The notes: a model not told the origin generated them from the letters alone. DNA of 35,288 bases from an uncultured Quadrisphaera sp. (GCA_902806005.1 CADCUY010000569.1:1-35288); one strand, 5' to 3'; positions 26,483-35,288 are shown, counted from the first letter of the stretch. A program made the numbers and translations.

Positions 26483-27931
26483 GTGACCGGCGCGACGCCG
26501 GGCAGCGTCGCCGCGATCGACCTGGGCGCCACGAGCGGGCGGGTGATCACCGGCTCGCTCCACGACGGGGAGCTCCGGCTGCGGCACGTCGCACGGTTCC
26601 CCAACACCCCCGTCCGGCTGCCCGACGGGCTCCACTGGGACGTGCTCTCGCTGTACTCACAGGCCATGACCGGCCTGGGCCGCGCGTCCCGCGAGGAGCC
26701 CGGGCTGCTCGGGGCGGCGGTCGACTCCTGGGCGGTCGACTACGGCCTGCTGCGCCGGGGATCCCTGCTCGGGAACCCCCACCACTACCGCGACGACCGG
26801 AACGCCGCCGGTGTGGCGGCGGTGCACGGCGTCGTCTCCGCCGAGGAGCTGCACCGGCGCAACGGGCTGCAGCACCTGCCCTTCAACACCGTCTTCCAGC
26901 TGGCCGCCGCGGACGCCGCCGGCGAGCTGGAGGCCGCGGACCGCCTGCTCCTCGTCCCCGACCTCGTCGGCTACTGGGCCACCGGCCGGCAGGTCACCGA
27001 GCGCACGAACGCCTCCACCACCGGCCTGCTGCCCGTCGGCGGCGCCGACTGGGACCTCGAGCTGCTCACCCGCCTCGGCCTGCGCCGCGACCTGTTCGCC
27101 GACCTCGTCGACCCCGGCACGTCGCTCGGGCCGGTGACCCCGGGCGTGAGGGCCGAGTTCGGCATCGCCGGCGACGTCGCCCTGACCACCGTGGGCTCGC
27201 ACGACACCGCGTCGGCGGTGGTCGCGGTGCCCCTGGACCCCGACGACGCCGTCTACGTCTCGTGCGGCACGTGGTCCCTGGTCGGTGCGGAGCTGCCCTC
27301 CGCCGTCGTCACCGAGGACGCCCGCCGGGCGGGCTTCACCAACGAGGCCGGGGTCGACGGCCGCACGCGCTTCCTGACGAACGTCATGGGGCTGTGGCTG
27401 CTCTCGGAGTCGCTGCGCGCCTGGGAGCGGCAGGGCGAGCCGCAGGAGCTCGAGGCGCTGCTGGAGCAGGCGGCGCAGCTGAGCGGCGAGGTGCCCGTGT
27501 TCGACGCCGACGACCCGCGGCTGCTGACCCCAGGCGACCTGCCCGACCGCATCGCCGAGCTCGTCGTCGAGCGCGGTGGCCGGGCGCCCGCCTCCAAGCC
27601 GGAGCTCGTCCGGTCGGTGCTGCAGAGCCTCGCCGAGGCCCACGCCCGCGCCGTCCGCGAGGTCGAGCGCCTGACCGGCCGCAGGGCCAGGACCGTCCAC
27701 GTGGTCGGTGGTGGCGCCCGCAACGCCCTGCTGTGCCAGCTGACCGCGGACGCCACGAGCCTGCCCGTGGTCGCCGGGCCGGTCGAGGCCACCGCCGTGG
27801 GCAACCTGCTCGTGCAGGCCCGCACCCACGGCGCGCTCACCGGCAGCCTGGAGGCGCTGCGCGCGGTCGTCGCCCGCTCCTTCGAGCTGCGCACGTTCCG
27901 ACCCCGCACGGCCACCGCGACGAGAGGCTGA
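26483..27931 (+). CDS. rhaB: Rhamnulokinase (FGGY family)
   Basis: [76 protein letters not shown]. Confidence 0.93.
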   Translation: MTGATPGSVAAIDLGATSGRVITGSLHDGELRLRHVARFPNTPVRLPDGLHWDVLSLYSQAMTGLGRASREEPGLLGAAVDSWAVDYGLLRRGSLLGNPHHYRDDRNAAGVAAVHGVVSAEELHRRNGLQHLPFNTVFQLAAADAAGELEAADRLLLVPDLVGYWATGRQVTERTNASTTGLLPVGGADWDLELLTRLGLRRDLFADLVDPGTSLGPVTPGVRAEFGIAGDVALTTVGSHDTASAVVAVPLDPDDAVYVSCGTWSLVGAELPSAVVTEDARRAGFTNEAGVDGRTRFLTNVMGLWLLSESLRAWERQGEPQELEALLEQAAQLSGEVPVFDADDPRLLTPGDLPDRIAELVVERGGRAPASKPELVRSVLQSLAEAHARAVREVERLTGRRARTVHVVGGGARNALLCQLTADATSLPVVAGPVEATAVGNLLVQARTHGALTGSLEALRAVVARSFELRTFRPRTATATRG

Positions 27932-27936
27932 TCCCT

Positions 27937-29175
27937 GTGGTGCAGCGCCAGTTCCCCCGGCCCGTCGAGGTCTTCGAGAACGTGCGGTTCAAGCGGCCCG
28001 ACCTGAACGGCCGACGGCGGCGCCTGGCGGCCGCGCTCACGGTCGAGGACCTGCGCGCGATCGCCGAGCGGCGGACCCCACGGGCGGCCTTCGACTACAC
28101 CGACGGGTCCGCCGAGGCGGAGATCTCCATCGCCCGGGCCCGGCAGGCCTTCGAGGACGTGGAGTTCCACCCGGAGGTGCTGCGCGACGTCGCGCACGTC
28201 GACACCACCGCCACCGTCTTCGGCGCCTCCTCCGCCCTGCCCTTCGGCATCGCGCCGACCGGCTTCACGCGCCTGATGCAGACCGAGGGCGAGACCGCGG
28301 GGGCCGGCGCCGCCGCCGCCGCGGGGATCCCGTTCACCCTCTCCACCCTCGGCACCACCTCCATCGAGGACGTGAGGGCGGCGAACCCCGAGGGCCGCAA
28401 CTGGTTCCAGCTCTACGTGATGCGGCAGCGGGAGATCTCGTACGGCCTGGTCGAGCGCGCGGCGGCCGCCGGCTACGAGACGCTCTTCTTCACCGTCGAC
28501 ACCCCGGTCGCCGGGGCGCGGCTGCGCGACAGGCGCAACGGCTTCTCCATCCCGCCCCGGCTCACCGTCGGCACGGTCCTCGACGCGGCGTCCCGCCCGT
28601 GGTGGTGGTTCGACTTCCTCACCACCCCCAAGCTCGAGTTCGCCTCCCTGTCCGCCACCGGCGGCACCGTCGGCGACCTGCTCGACCTCGCGATGGACCC
28701 CACCATCAGCTACGAGGACCTGGAGCTCATCCGCGGGATGTGGCCCGGGAAGATCGCCATCAAGGGCGTGCAGGGCCTGGCCGACGCCAAGAGGTTCGCC
28801 GACCTCGGCGTCGACGGCCTCGTCCTGTCCAACCACGGCGGCCGCCAGCTGGACCGGGCCCCCGTTCCCTTCCACCTGCTCCCCGAGGTGGTGCGCGAGG
28901 TCGGCGCCGACGTCGACGTCATCGTCGACACCGGCATCATGAACGGCGCCGACGTCGTCGCCTCGATCGCGCTCGGGGCGAAGTTCACGCTCATCGGGCG
29001 GGCGTACCTGTACGGGCTCATGGCCGGCGGCCGCGCGGGCGTCGACCGCACGATCCAGATCCTCACCGAGCAGGTCGTGCGGACCATGAAGCTGCTCGGC
29101 GCTCACTCCCTCGACGAGCTCTCCCCGCGGCACGTCACCCAGCTCGAGCGCCTGGTGCCCCGAGCCCGGTCGTGA
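27937..29175 (+). CDS. lldD: FMN-dependent L-lactate dehydrogenase / alpha-hydroxy acid oxidase family
   Basis: [82 protein letters not shown] 27937 or 27940 start. Confidence 0.9.
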   Translation: MVQRQFPRPVEVFENVRFKRPDLNGRRRRLAAALTVEDLRAIAERRTPRAAFDYTDGSAEAEISIARARQAFEDVEFHPEVLRDVAHVDTTATVFGASSALPFGIAPTGFTRLMQTEGETAGAGAAAAAGIPFTLSTLGTTSIEDVRAANPEGRNWFQLYVMRQREISYGLVERAAAAGYETLFFTVDTPVAGARLRDRRNGFSIPPRLTVGTVLDAASRPWWWFDFLTTPKLEFASLSATGGTVGDLLDLAMDPTISYEDLELIRGMWPGKIAIKGVQGLADAKRFADLGVDGLVLSNHGGRQLDRAPVPFHLLPEVVREVGADVDVIVDTGIMNGADVVASIALGAKFTLIGRAYLYGLMAGGRAGVDRTIQILTEQVVRTMKLLGAHSLDELSPRHVTQLERLVPRARS

Positions 29176-29304
29176 CGGCGCAGGGGACGGGCGCGGCGCA
29201 CGCCCCGTGCCCGCGGTCCTGACCACCCGTCCTTGCGGGGCACCACCGGACTCGTCCATCCTGGCCGCCCCGACGCCACCCGCGGGTGGAGGATGGACGT
29301 GCCC

Positions 29305-29631
29305 ATGACGACCGAGCAGATGCCGCAGGTCTCCGACGGAGAGCTGATGATGAGCAACACGCTGGTGATCGCGCCGGAGCACCGCGACGAGTACCTGGAG
29401 GAGCTCCGGCTCGTGCTGGCCCCCGCGCGACAGCTGGAGGCCTGCCTCTCGCTCGAGGTCGGCGAGGTGGGCGACCAGCCGGGCACGTTCGTGCTGTCGG
29501 AGCGGTGGCGCAGCGGCCGGGAGTACGTCGAGGAGGTCCTGGCCCTGCCGTTCTACCAGCGCTACCTCGAGCGCAGCGAGCCCTTCTACGCCGCCCCGCG
29601 CAGCGTGCTCGTCCTCACCTCGGTGACCTGA
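29305..29631 (+). CDS. Antibiotic biosynthesis monooxygenase (ABM)-like dimeric alpha/beta-barrel protein
   Basis: NTLVIAPEHRDEYLEELRLVLAPARQLEACLSLEVGEVGDQPGTFVLSERWRSGREYVEEVLALPFYQRYLE; start could be 29293 or 29305. Confidence 0.65.
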   Translation: MTTEQMPQVSDGELMMSNTLVIAPEHRDEYLEELRLVLAPARQLEACLSLEVGEVGDQPGTFVLSERWRSGREYVEEVLALPFYQRYLERSEPFYAAPRSVLVLTSVT

Positions 29632-29637
29632 CCCCAC

Positions 29638-29681
29638 CCGTGCAGCCGGTGGGCCGCACGGAGGGGGGCGGCGCCCTCCGG
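29638..29681. terminator. Tandem hairpins between convergent genes
   Basis: ccgtgcagccggtgggccgcacgg (9 of 10 stem positions paired) followed by cggaggg...ccctccg; sits between convergent ABM and SDR genes. Confidence 0.5.
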
Positions 29682-29706
29682 GTCGTGGTCGGCAGGAGGC
29701 CGGTGC

Positions 29707-30432
29707 TCACCAGGGGATGGTGCCGCCGTCGTCGACGAACGTGCCGGTCGGGCCGCCGTCGGGCAGCGTCGCGAACCGCACGGCGACCGCCGCGCCCTCG
29801 ACCGCGGTGCGCGAGCCGCTGAAGCCGGTGAACGCGGTGGCGACGAACCCGGGGCACACGGCGTTGACGAGGATGCCGGGATCGGTCTCGGCGAACCGGC
29901 GCGCGTACTGCACGGTCATGGCGTTCAGCATCGTCTTCGACGGCGCGTACGCGGCCATGATCGGGCCGGTCCTCCGCGCCAGCGAGGCCATGTCCGTCGA
30001 GACGTTGACGATCCGGGGCGAGGCCGAGCGGCGCAGCAGCGGCAGCGCGGTGTTGATCACCCGCACCGCGCCCAGCACGTTGGTCTCCACGTCCGCTCGC
30101 AGCACGTCGAGGTCGAGGGTGAGGGGGTCCTGGAGCGCCCCCGCCGCGGTCGGCCCCGAGACGCCGGCGTTGTTGACCACCGCGTCGAGGTGGTCGAGGC
30201 GCTCGTCGAGCACCGCGACCGCCTCGGCCACGCTCTGGTCGGAGCTGACGTCGAGGCGGACGCCGAACGCCTCGGCTCCACCGCGCCGCAGCTCGGCGAC
30301 CGCGGCCTCCCGGCGCTCGTCGTCGCGCGCCCCGACGGCGACCCGGTACCCCTGCGCGGCGAGACCGGCGGCGATCGCGTAGCCGATGCCCTTGTTCGCG
30401 CCCGTGACCAGTGCCGTCTTCGTCTCCGCCAT
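29707..30432 (-). CDS. SDR family oxidoreductase
   Basis: KTALVTGANKGIGYAIAAGLAAQG, VVNNAGVSG, SPRIVNVSTDMAS, YAPSKTMLNAMT; alternative start 30441. Confidence 0.9.
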   Translation of the reverse strand: MAETKTALVTGANKGIGYAIAAGLAAQGYRVAVGARDDERREAAVAELRRGGAEAFGVRLDVSSDQSVAEAVAVLDERLDHLDAVVNNAGVSGPTAAGALQDPLTLDLDVLRADVETNVLGAVRVINTALPLLRRSASPRIVNVSTDMASLARRTGPIMAAYAPSKTMLNAMTVQYARRFAETDPGILVNAVCPGFVATAFTGFSGSRTAVEGAAVAVRFATLPDGGPTGTFVDDGGTIPW

Positions 30433-30490
30433 GATCCCCATGCTCGACGCCCGGTGCGGCCCGCGTCCAAGACCGATCCGGTCCGCTGTG

Positions 30491-30505
30491 ATGCCCGCCG
30501 GGCAT
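30491..30505. promoter_or_regulatory. LysR-type T-N11-A box
   Basis: ATGCCCGCCGGGCAT, perfect 7-bp arms around one base, in the SDR/LysR divergent gap. Confidence 0.7.
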
Positions 30506-30523
30506 GCGACGTAGGTTCGAGGC

Positions 30524-31426
30524 GTGGAGGACGTCGAGATCCGGGAGCTGCGCTACTTCGCCGCGGTGGCCGAGGAGCTCCACTTCGGGCGCGCCGCCGA
30601 ACGGCTCCGCATGAGCCAGCCGCCGCTGTCCCGGGCGATCCAGCGGCTCGAGCAGCGCCTCGGCGTCCAGCTGTTCGCACGGGACCGCCGCGGGGTCCGG
30701 ATGACGGCGGCCGGCGAGGTGCTGCTCGAGGAGTCGCAGAACGTCTTCGACGCGGCGAGCGCCGCCGTCGCGAGGTCGAGGCGCACGGTCGACCGCGACG
30801 ACCGGGTGGTGCTGGTGACCAAGGCGGGCGCCTCCCACGCCCTCCTGCGCGACCTGCTCGAGGCGTGCGCCGCCCAGCCCGGAGCCCTCCCGGTGGAGGT
30901 GCTGCTGTGCGAGGTCGGCGAGCAGCGGCAGGTGCTCCGCCAGGGTCGCGCGGACGCCGCGCTGGTGCACCACCCCTACGACGTCTTCGACGAGTTCTCG
31001 AGCCAGGAGGTCCTGACGGAGGGGCAGGTCGCCGTCGTGCCGCGAGGGCACCCGCTGGCGCTGCGCCCGCTGCTGACCCTGGCGGAGGTGGCCTCCGTGC
31101 CCGGCCTGCCGATCGCGCGGTGGCCGCGGCGCGACGGGACCTACCCGCCCGGACCGGGGCCCGAGGCGCGCACGCAGACCGAGCTGGCGCACCTGGTGGC
31201 GCTGGGCCGCGCCCTGCTGGTGATCCCGGAGTCGAGCCGGGCCTGGCAGTGGCCCGACCACGTCGCGGTGCCCGTCGTCGACGCCCCGCCCGTGACGACC
31301 CTGCTCGCGTGGCCCGCGTCGACGCGGCCCGGCCGGCTCGACGGCCTGCGCGGAGCGGCCGCGCAGGTCGCGCGGCGGGCCGCCGAGCTCCAGGGCCCCG
31401 GGGTCCGGCTGCCGGAAGCCGGGTAG
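30524..31426 (+). CDS. LysR family transcriptional regulator
   Basis: IRELRYFAAVAEELHFGRAAERLRMSQPPLSRAIQRLEQRLGVQLFARDRRGVRMTAAGEVLLEE. Confidence 0.94.
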   Translation: MEDVEIRELRYFAAVAEELHFGRAAERLRMSQPPLSRAIQRLEQRLGVQLFARDRRGVRMTAAGEVLLEESQNVFDAASAAVARSRRTVDRDDRVVLVTKAGASHALLRDLLEACAAQPGALPVEVLLCEVGEQRQVLRQGRADAALVHHPYDVFDEFSSQEVLTEGQVAVVPRGHPLALRPLLTLAEVASVPGLPIARWPRRDGTYPPGPGPEARTQTELAHLVALGRALLVIPESSRAWQWPDHVAVPVVDAPPVTTLLAWPASTRPGRLDGLRGAAAQVARRAAELQGPGVRLPEAG

Positions 31427-31436
31427 CACCGGTCCG

Positions 31437-32336
31437 TCAGCCGCGCACCGTCACGGACCGGAGCCTGTCGAGGGTGGACCGGGAGGGCTCGGCGAGGGTC
31501 GCCGTCGACTCGTCGACGAGCCCGGTCAGGCGGGCGACCTCGGCGTCGGTCAGGTGCTCGGCCACGCCGGCCGCCGCCGCGTTGGCCCGCAGGTGGTCGG
31601 CGCTGCTCGTGCCGGGGATGACGACCACGGCCGGGGAGCGGCGCAGCAGCCAGGCCAGCGCGACCTGGGCGGGGGTGGCGAGGAGGCGCCGTGCAGGCTC
31701 GGTCAGCGCCTCGTGGGCGGTGAGCTGCCCCGCGGCCAGGGGGTAGTAGGGGACGAACAGGATCCCGTGCGCCTCGCAGTCGGCGAGCACCTGGACGCCG
31801 CTGCGGTCGAGCAGGTTGAAGCGGTTCTGCACGGCGTGGATCGGCGTCAGCGCCTGCGCGCGGGCCAGCGCCTGCGGCGTCGCCCCGGACAGCCCGATGC
31901 GGCGGACCAGGCCCTGGTCGCGCAGCTCGACCAGGGCGCCGAGGGACTCCTCCAGCGGCACCTCGCTCCGCACCCCCGGGGTGTCACCGCTGAGGCGCAG
32001 GTAGGTCAGCTCGCTGGCCTCCGCCCTCGTGTCGACGAGGGCCTCGTGCACCTGCTGGCGGATCGTCTCCGGGTGGTCGGTGGCCAGCCACGACCCGTCC
32101 GGGCCGCGTCCGGCGCCGACCTTGTTGCCGATGACCACGCCGTCGGGGACCGGCGCCAGCGCCTGCCCGATCAGCTGGTTCACCGTCCTCGGGCCGTAGG
32201 CGTTGGCGGTGTCGAAGAAGGTGACGCCGAGCTCGACCGCGAGGCGCAGCACCCTCCTCGCCGCCTCGGGGTCCTTCGGCGGTCCCCAGACGTCCGGTCC
32301 TGCCAGCTGCATGGTGCCGTACCCGATGCGGTTCAT
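31437..32336 (-). CDS. Aldo/keto reductase
   Basis: IGYGTMQLAG, GVTFFDTANAYGPRTVNQLIGQAL, IGLSGATPQALARA, VVVIPGTSSADHL. Confidence 0.93.
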   Translation of the reverse strand: MNRIGYGTMQLAGPDVWGPPKDPEAARRVLRLAVELGVTFFDTANAYGPRTVNQLIGQALAPVPDGVVIGNKVGAGRGPDGSWLATDHPETIRQQVHEALVDTRAEASELTYLRLSGDTPGVRSEVPLEESLGALVELRDQGLVRRIGLSGATPQALARAQALTPIHAVQNRFNLLDRSGVQVLADCEAHGILFVPYYPLAAGQLTAHEALTEPARRLLATPAQVALAWLLRRSPAVVVIPGTSSADHLRANAAAAGVAEHLTDAEVARLTGLVDESTATLAEPSRSTLDRLRSVTVRG

Positions 32337-32378
32337 GATCCGTCCCTGCTCCGTTCCAGTGATACGCACAACAACGTA

Positions 32379-32397
32379 GCACTGCCTGGATCAGTGC
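32379..32397. promoter_or_regulatory. Inverted repeat, candidate TetR operator
   Basis: GCACTG-cctggat-CAGTGC between divergent AKR and TetR genes. Confidence 0.55.
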
Positions 32398-32424
32398 CTC
32401 ACCCGAGGCCGTAGCATCGGAACG

Positions 32425-33126
32425 GTGGAGGACGTGAAGGACCGCACCCGGCGGCAGGTGCTCGACGTCGCAGCCGACATCCTGGAGCGCGACGGCGCCC
32501 AGGCGGTCTCCACCCGTGCGGTCGCCGCCGCGGCCGGCATCCGCGCGGCCAGCCTGTACCAGCTCTTCGGCGACAAGGACGGGCTGCTCGCGGCCCTGGC
32601 CGCCCACGCCTTCGACCGCTACCTGGCCGAGAAGGGCGCGCTGGCGCACACCGACGACCCCGTCGCCGACCTGCGCCGCGGCTGGGACGCGCACGTGGAC
32701 TTCGGCCTGCGCCACCCCGCGGCCTACCTGCTGATGCACGGCACCGACCGCCCCGGCCGTCGCCCACCCGCGGCAGCGGCGGCCCACGACCTGCTGCTGG
32801 TCCTCCTCGACCGCGCCGCCGCGGCGGGTCGCCTCCGCGTCGCCCCCGCCCTGGCCGCTCGGCTCCTCCAGGCCGCCGTCTCCGGCGTCACCACGGCGCT
32901 GGTCGGCGCTCCCGACGACGACCGCGACCTCGAGGTCTCCGCGCGGATGCGCGAGACCCTCGTCGCCTCGCTGACCACCGGCCCGCCCCCGGCCACCGAG
33001 CCCGGCCTCGCGTCGCGGGCCCTCGCCCTCGACGCCGCCCTCGACGCCGGGCACGCACCCGCCGCTCCGCTCAGCCCGACCGAGACCGCCCTCCTCCGCG
33101 ACTGGCTGCACCGGCTCGCCCGGTGA
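32425..33126 (+). CDS. TetR/AcrR family transcriptional regulator
   Basis: RTRRQVLDVAADILERDGAQAVSTRAVAAAAGIRAASLYQLFGDKDGLLAAL HTH; GTG start. Confidence 0.93.
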   Translation: MEDVKDRTRRQVLDVAADILERDGAQAVSTRAVAAAAGIRAASLYQLFGDKDGLLAALAAHAFDRYLAEKGALAHTDDPVADLRRGWDAHVDFGLRHPAAYLLMHGTDRPGRRPPAAAAAHDLLLVLLDRAAAAGRLRVAPALAARLLQAAVSGVTTALVGAPDDDRDLEVSARMRETLVASLTTGPPPATEPGLASRALALDAALDAGHAPAAPLSPTETALLRDWLHRLAR

Positions 33127-33144
33127 CCGGGTCGCCGACGGCCC

Positions 33145-33738
33145 TCAGGCGTCGAACCCGCGCAGCAGGTGGTCGACCGAGCCCGCCAGGTCCGTGACCC
33201 AGGGGTGGGCCGGCTTGTGGATGCGCAGGGAGACGAGGCCGTGCAGCGAGGTCCACAGGTGCTCCGCCGCCGGCACCGGCCCGGGGGCGGCCGGCCGGCC
33301 CGCGGCGGCGTGCGCCTCCAGCAGCTCGGTGGTGCGGGCCACCAGCTCCGCCGACGGCTCGACGGAGGCCCACTCCCGCTCCAGCTGGTCGGCGCTCTCG
33401 AAGAGCAGCTGGTACAGGCCGGGGTTGCCGACGCCCCACACCGCGTAGGCGTGGGCGAGGTCGCGCAGGCGCTCGACCGGCTCACGCCCGGGGTCGTCCG
33501 CCGTCAGGACCGCGCGCTCGAAGGCCTGCAGCTCGGCGGTCAGCACGGCACGCGTCAGCGCCCCCTGGGAGGCGAAGTGGCGGTAGACGGCCGTCGGCGA
33601 GACCCCGCAGGCCCGCGCCACCGCCCGCAGCGAGGGGATCACCACGGGGCGCGGGCTGACCGCCAGCGCCGTGGCCGCCGCCAGCAGCTCGTGGCGCAGC
33701 TGGTCGCCCTCGCGGCGCTGGCGCTCCTGGGCCACCAC
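33145..33738 (-). CDS. TetR/AcrR family transcriptional regulator
   Basis: LLAAATALAVSPRPVVIPSLRAVARACGVSPTAVYRHFASQGALTRAVL; GTG 33738 preceded by ggaggtgag SD. Confidence 0.92.
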   Translation of the reverse strand: MVAQERQRREGDQLRHELLAAATALAVSPRPVVIPSLRAVARACGVSPTAVYRHFASQGALTRAVLTAELQAFERAVLTADDPGREPVERLRDLAHAYAVWGVGNPGLYQLLFESADQLEREWASVEPSAELVARTTELLEAHAAAGRPAAPGPVPAAEHLWTSLHGLVSLRIHKPAHPWVTDLAGSVDHLLRGFDA

Positions 33739-33775
33739 GACCTCACCTCCGGTGCAGCGGGCCTCCCCCGCCGTG

Positions 33776-33815
33776 GTTGACAACCGTACACCGATCGGGG
33801 TTAACGTGTGTCAAC
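33776..33815. promoter_or_regulatory. Overlapping divergent promoters with inverted TTGACA boxes
   Basis: GTTGACA at 33776-33782 and TGTCAAC at 33809-33815; + strand TTGACA-N18-TTAACG; minus strand TTGACA facing back; CCGATCGG palindrome between. Confidence 0.65.
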
Positions 33816-33846
33816 TGCATCTCGCAGGGCTACGAGCGGAGGCACG

Positions 33847-34632
33847 ATGCGCTACCGAGGGACGACCGCACTGATCACGGGCGCCAGCTCCGGTCTCGGC
33901 GAGCAGTTCGCCGCCGACCTCGCCGCCCGGGGCGCCGACCTCGTCCTGGTCGCGCGCCGCGCCGACCGCCTGGAGGCCCTGGCGCAGCGCCTCCGCGCCG
34001 AGCACGGCACCGCCGTGCTGCCCCTGGCGGCCGACCTGGCCGCACCCGGCGCCGCCGCGGCGCTGCGCTCGGCCCTGGCCGAGCACGGCACCACGGTCTC
34101 GACCCTGGTCAACTGCGCCGGCGTCGCGGCCACCGGGGCCTTCGCCTCGTCCGACGAGGCCGTCGTCCGCTCGCAGGTGGCGGTCGACGTGGCGGCGCTG
34201 GTGGAGGTGACGCACGCCCTCCTGCCCGACCTGCTCGCCCGCGGCGACGGCGCCCTCGTCAACGTCGCCAGCATGACCGCCTTCGCGCCCGTGCCCGGGA
34301 TGGCGGTGTACGCGGCCAGCAAGGCCTTCGTGCTGAGCTTCACCGAGGCGCTGGCCGTCGAGCTGCGGGCGAGCGCCGTCACGGTGCTCGCCCTCTCCCC
34401 CGGCCCCGTGCGCACCGAGTTCTACGCCGTCTCGGGCACCAGCGAGAGCGGCGCCCGCTTCGAGACGCCGGCGCAGGTCGTGGCGACCGCCCTGGCGGCC
34501 CTCGACGCGCGCCGCACCCCGCGCTCGGTGATCTCCGGGCGGCACAACCGCATCGCCCACGCGCTGGGCCGCCTGCTGCCCCGCGGCGTCCTCATCGACG
34601 TGATGGGGCGCTCGGTGCGGCCCGCCCACTGA
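33847..34632 (+). CDS. SDR family oxidoreductase
   Basis: TTALITGASSGLGEQFAADLAARGADLVLVARRADRLEAL, VNVASMTAFAPVPGMAVYAASKAF, LSPGPVRTEF. Confidence 0.93.
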   Translation: MRYRGTTALITGASSGLGEQFAADLAARGADLVLVARRADRLEALAQRLRAEHGTAVLPLAADLAAPGAAAALRSALAEHGTTVSTLVNCAGVAATGAFASSDEAVVRSQVAVDVAALVEVTHALLPDLLARGDGALVNVASMTAFAPVPGMAVYAASKAFVLSFTEALAVELRASAVTVLALSPGPVRTEFYAVSGTSESGARFETPAQVVATALAALDARRTPRSVISGRHNRIAHALGRLLPRGVLIDVMGRSVRPAH

Positions 34633-34683
34633 CGGCGGTGGCGACGGCGCCCGCCGGGGGCAGCGCCGCTGCTGGCCGCCGCG

Positions 34684-35288
34684 TCAGGCGCCGGGGACGG
34701 TGATGCCGTGCTCGTAGGCGTAGACGACGAGCTGGACGCGGTCGCGCACCCCCAGCTTCATGAGGACGCGGGAGACGTGGGTCTTCACCGTCGCCTCCCC
34801 GAGGAAGAGCGCGGCGGCGATCTCGGCGTTGGAGCGGCCGCGCGCGAGGTGGGCGAGCACCTCGCCCTCGCGGTCGGTGAGGCCGCTGGGCGTCGCGCCG
34901 ACCGGCGGGGGCGCGGGCCGCGGCGCGGCGCCGGGCTGGGCGGCGAAGCGCTCGATGACCCGCCGGGTCACGTCGGGGGCGAGCAGGGCGTCACCGGCGG
35001 CGAGCACCTGCACCGCCTCGATGAGCCGCTCGGCGGGGGCGTTCTTGAGCAGGAACCCGCTGGCCCCCGCGGCCAGGGCGTCGAAGAGGTAGTCGTCGCG
35101 GTCGAAGGTGGTGACGACCAGCACCCGCGCCGCCGCACCGGCCGCCACGATCGCGCGGGTCGCCGCCAGCCCGTCCATCCCGGGCATCTGCACGTCCATG
35201 CACACCACGTCCGGCTCCACCGCGAGGGCGCGCTCGACGGCGGCCGCACCGTCCGCCGCCTCGGCGACCACCTCGATGCCCGGCTCGG
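34684..35288 (-). CDS. NarL/LuxR-type response regulator, 5' end outside window
   Basis: VVCMDVQMPGMDGLAATR receiver, LLKNAPAERLIEAV, LTDREGEVLAHLARGRSNAEIAAALFLGEATVKTHVSRVLMKLGVRDRVQLVVYAYE HTH. Confidence 0.94.
   Translation of the reverse strand, partial: EPGIEVVAEAADGAAAVERALAVEPDVVCMDVQMPGMDGLAATRAIVAAGAAARVLVVTTFDRDDYLFDALAAGASGFLLKNAPAERLIEAVQVLAAGDALLAPDVTRRVIERFAAQPGAAPRPAPPPVGATPSGLTDREGEVLAHLARGRSNAEIAAALFLGEATVKTHVSRVLMKLGVRDRVQLVVYAYEHGITVPGA

Noticed and set aside
24121-26667. 848-aa minus-strand ORF
   Set aside because: Antisense to rhaEW; repetitive Gly/Asp/Val/His-rich translation, no motif.
27253-29637. 794-aa minus-strand ORF
   Set aside because: Antisense to rhaB/lldD; same shadow-frame signature.
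33739-33783. TTG start of the longer TetR ORF
   Set aside because: Lies inside the promoter region; GTG 33738 has a good SD (ggaggtgag).
1-35288. CRISPR arrays, tRNA/rRNA genes, transposases, phage genes, toxin-antitoxin or BGC core enzymes
   Set aside because: Looked for direct repeats with spacers, conserved RNA signatures and hallmark protein motifs; none seen.

Overview
High-GC, actinobacterial-looking chromosomal segment, about 95% explained by protein-coding genes on both strands. No rRNA, tRNA, CRISPR array, phage or transposase signal was seen. The core (about 9.5-29.2 kb) reads as an L-rhamnoside/L-rhamnose utilisation locus. The minus arm carries a GH78 alpha-L-rhamnosidase, a very large GH106-like enzyme, a LacI regulator and a CUT1-type sugar ABC importer (SBP plus two permeases, no ATPase). 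The plus arm carries RhaI, a second AraA/FucI-type isomerase, an RhaE-RhaW aldolase/dehydrogenase fusion, rhamnulokinase and an FMN L-lactate dehydrogenase, i.e. a full route from rhamnoside to pyruvate. Three promoters in this core share a TTGACG -35 element and a related LacI-type operator (about TTGRAWCSNTTCMR). The plus-strand copy lies directly in front of an 87-codon ORF that looks like the amputated N-terminus of an RbsA/RhaT-type ABC ATPase with a damaged Walker A, which may be the relic of a replaced transporter. The flanks hold repeated regulator/oxidoreductase modules (MerR-SDR, TetR-MFS-AKR-cupin, SDR-LysR, AKR-TetR, TetR-SDR), several with readable operator dyads. At least six genes show a TANNNT box 5-7 nt before the start codon, suggesting leaderless transcripts. 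All family assignments come from reading the sequence; no database search was run.
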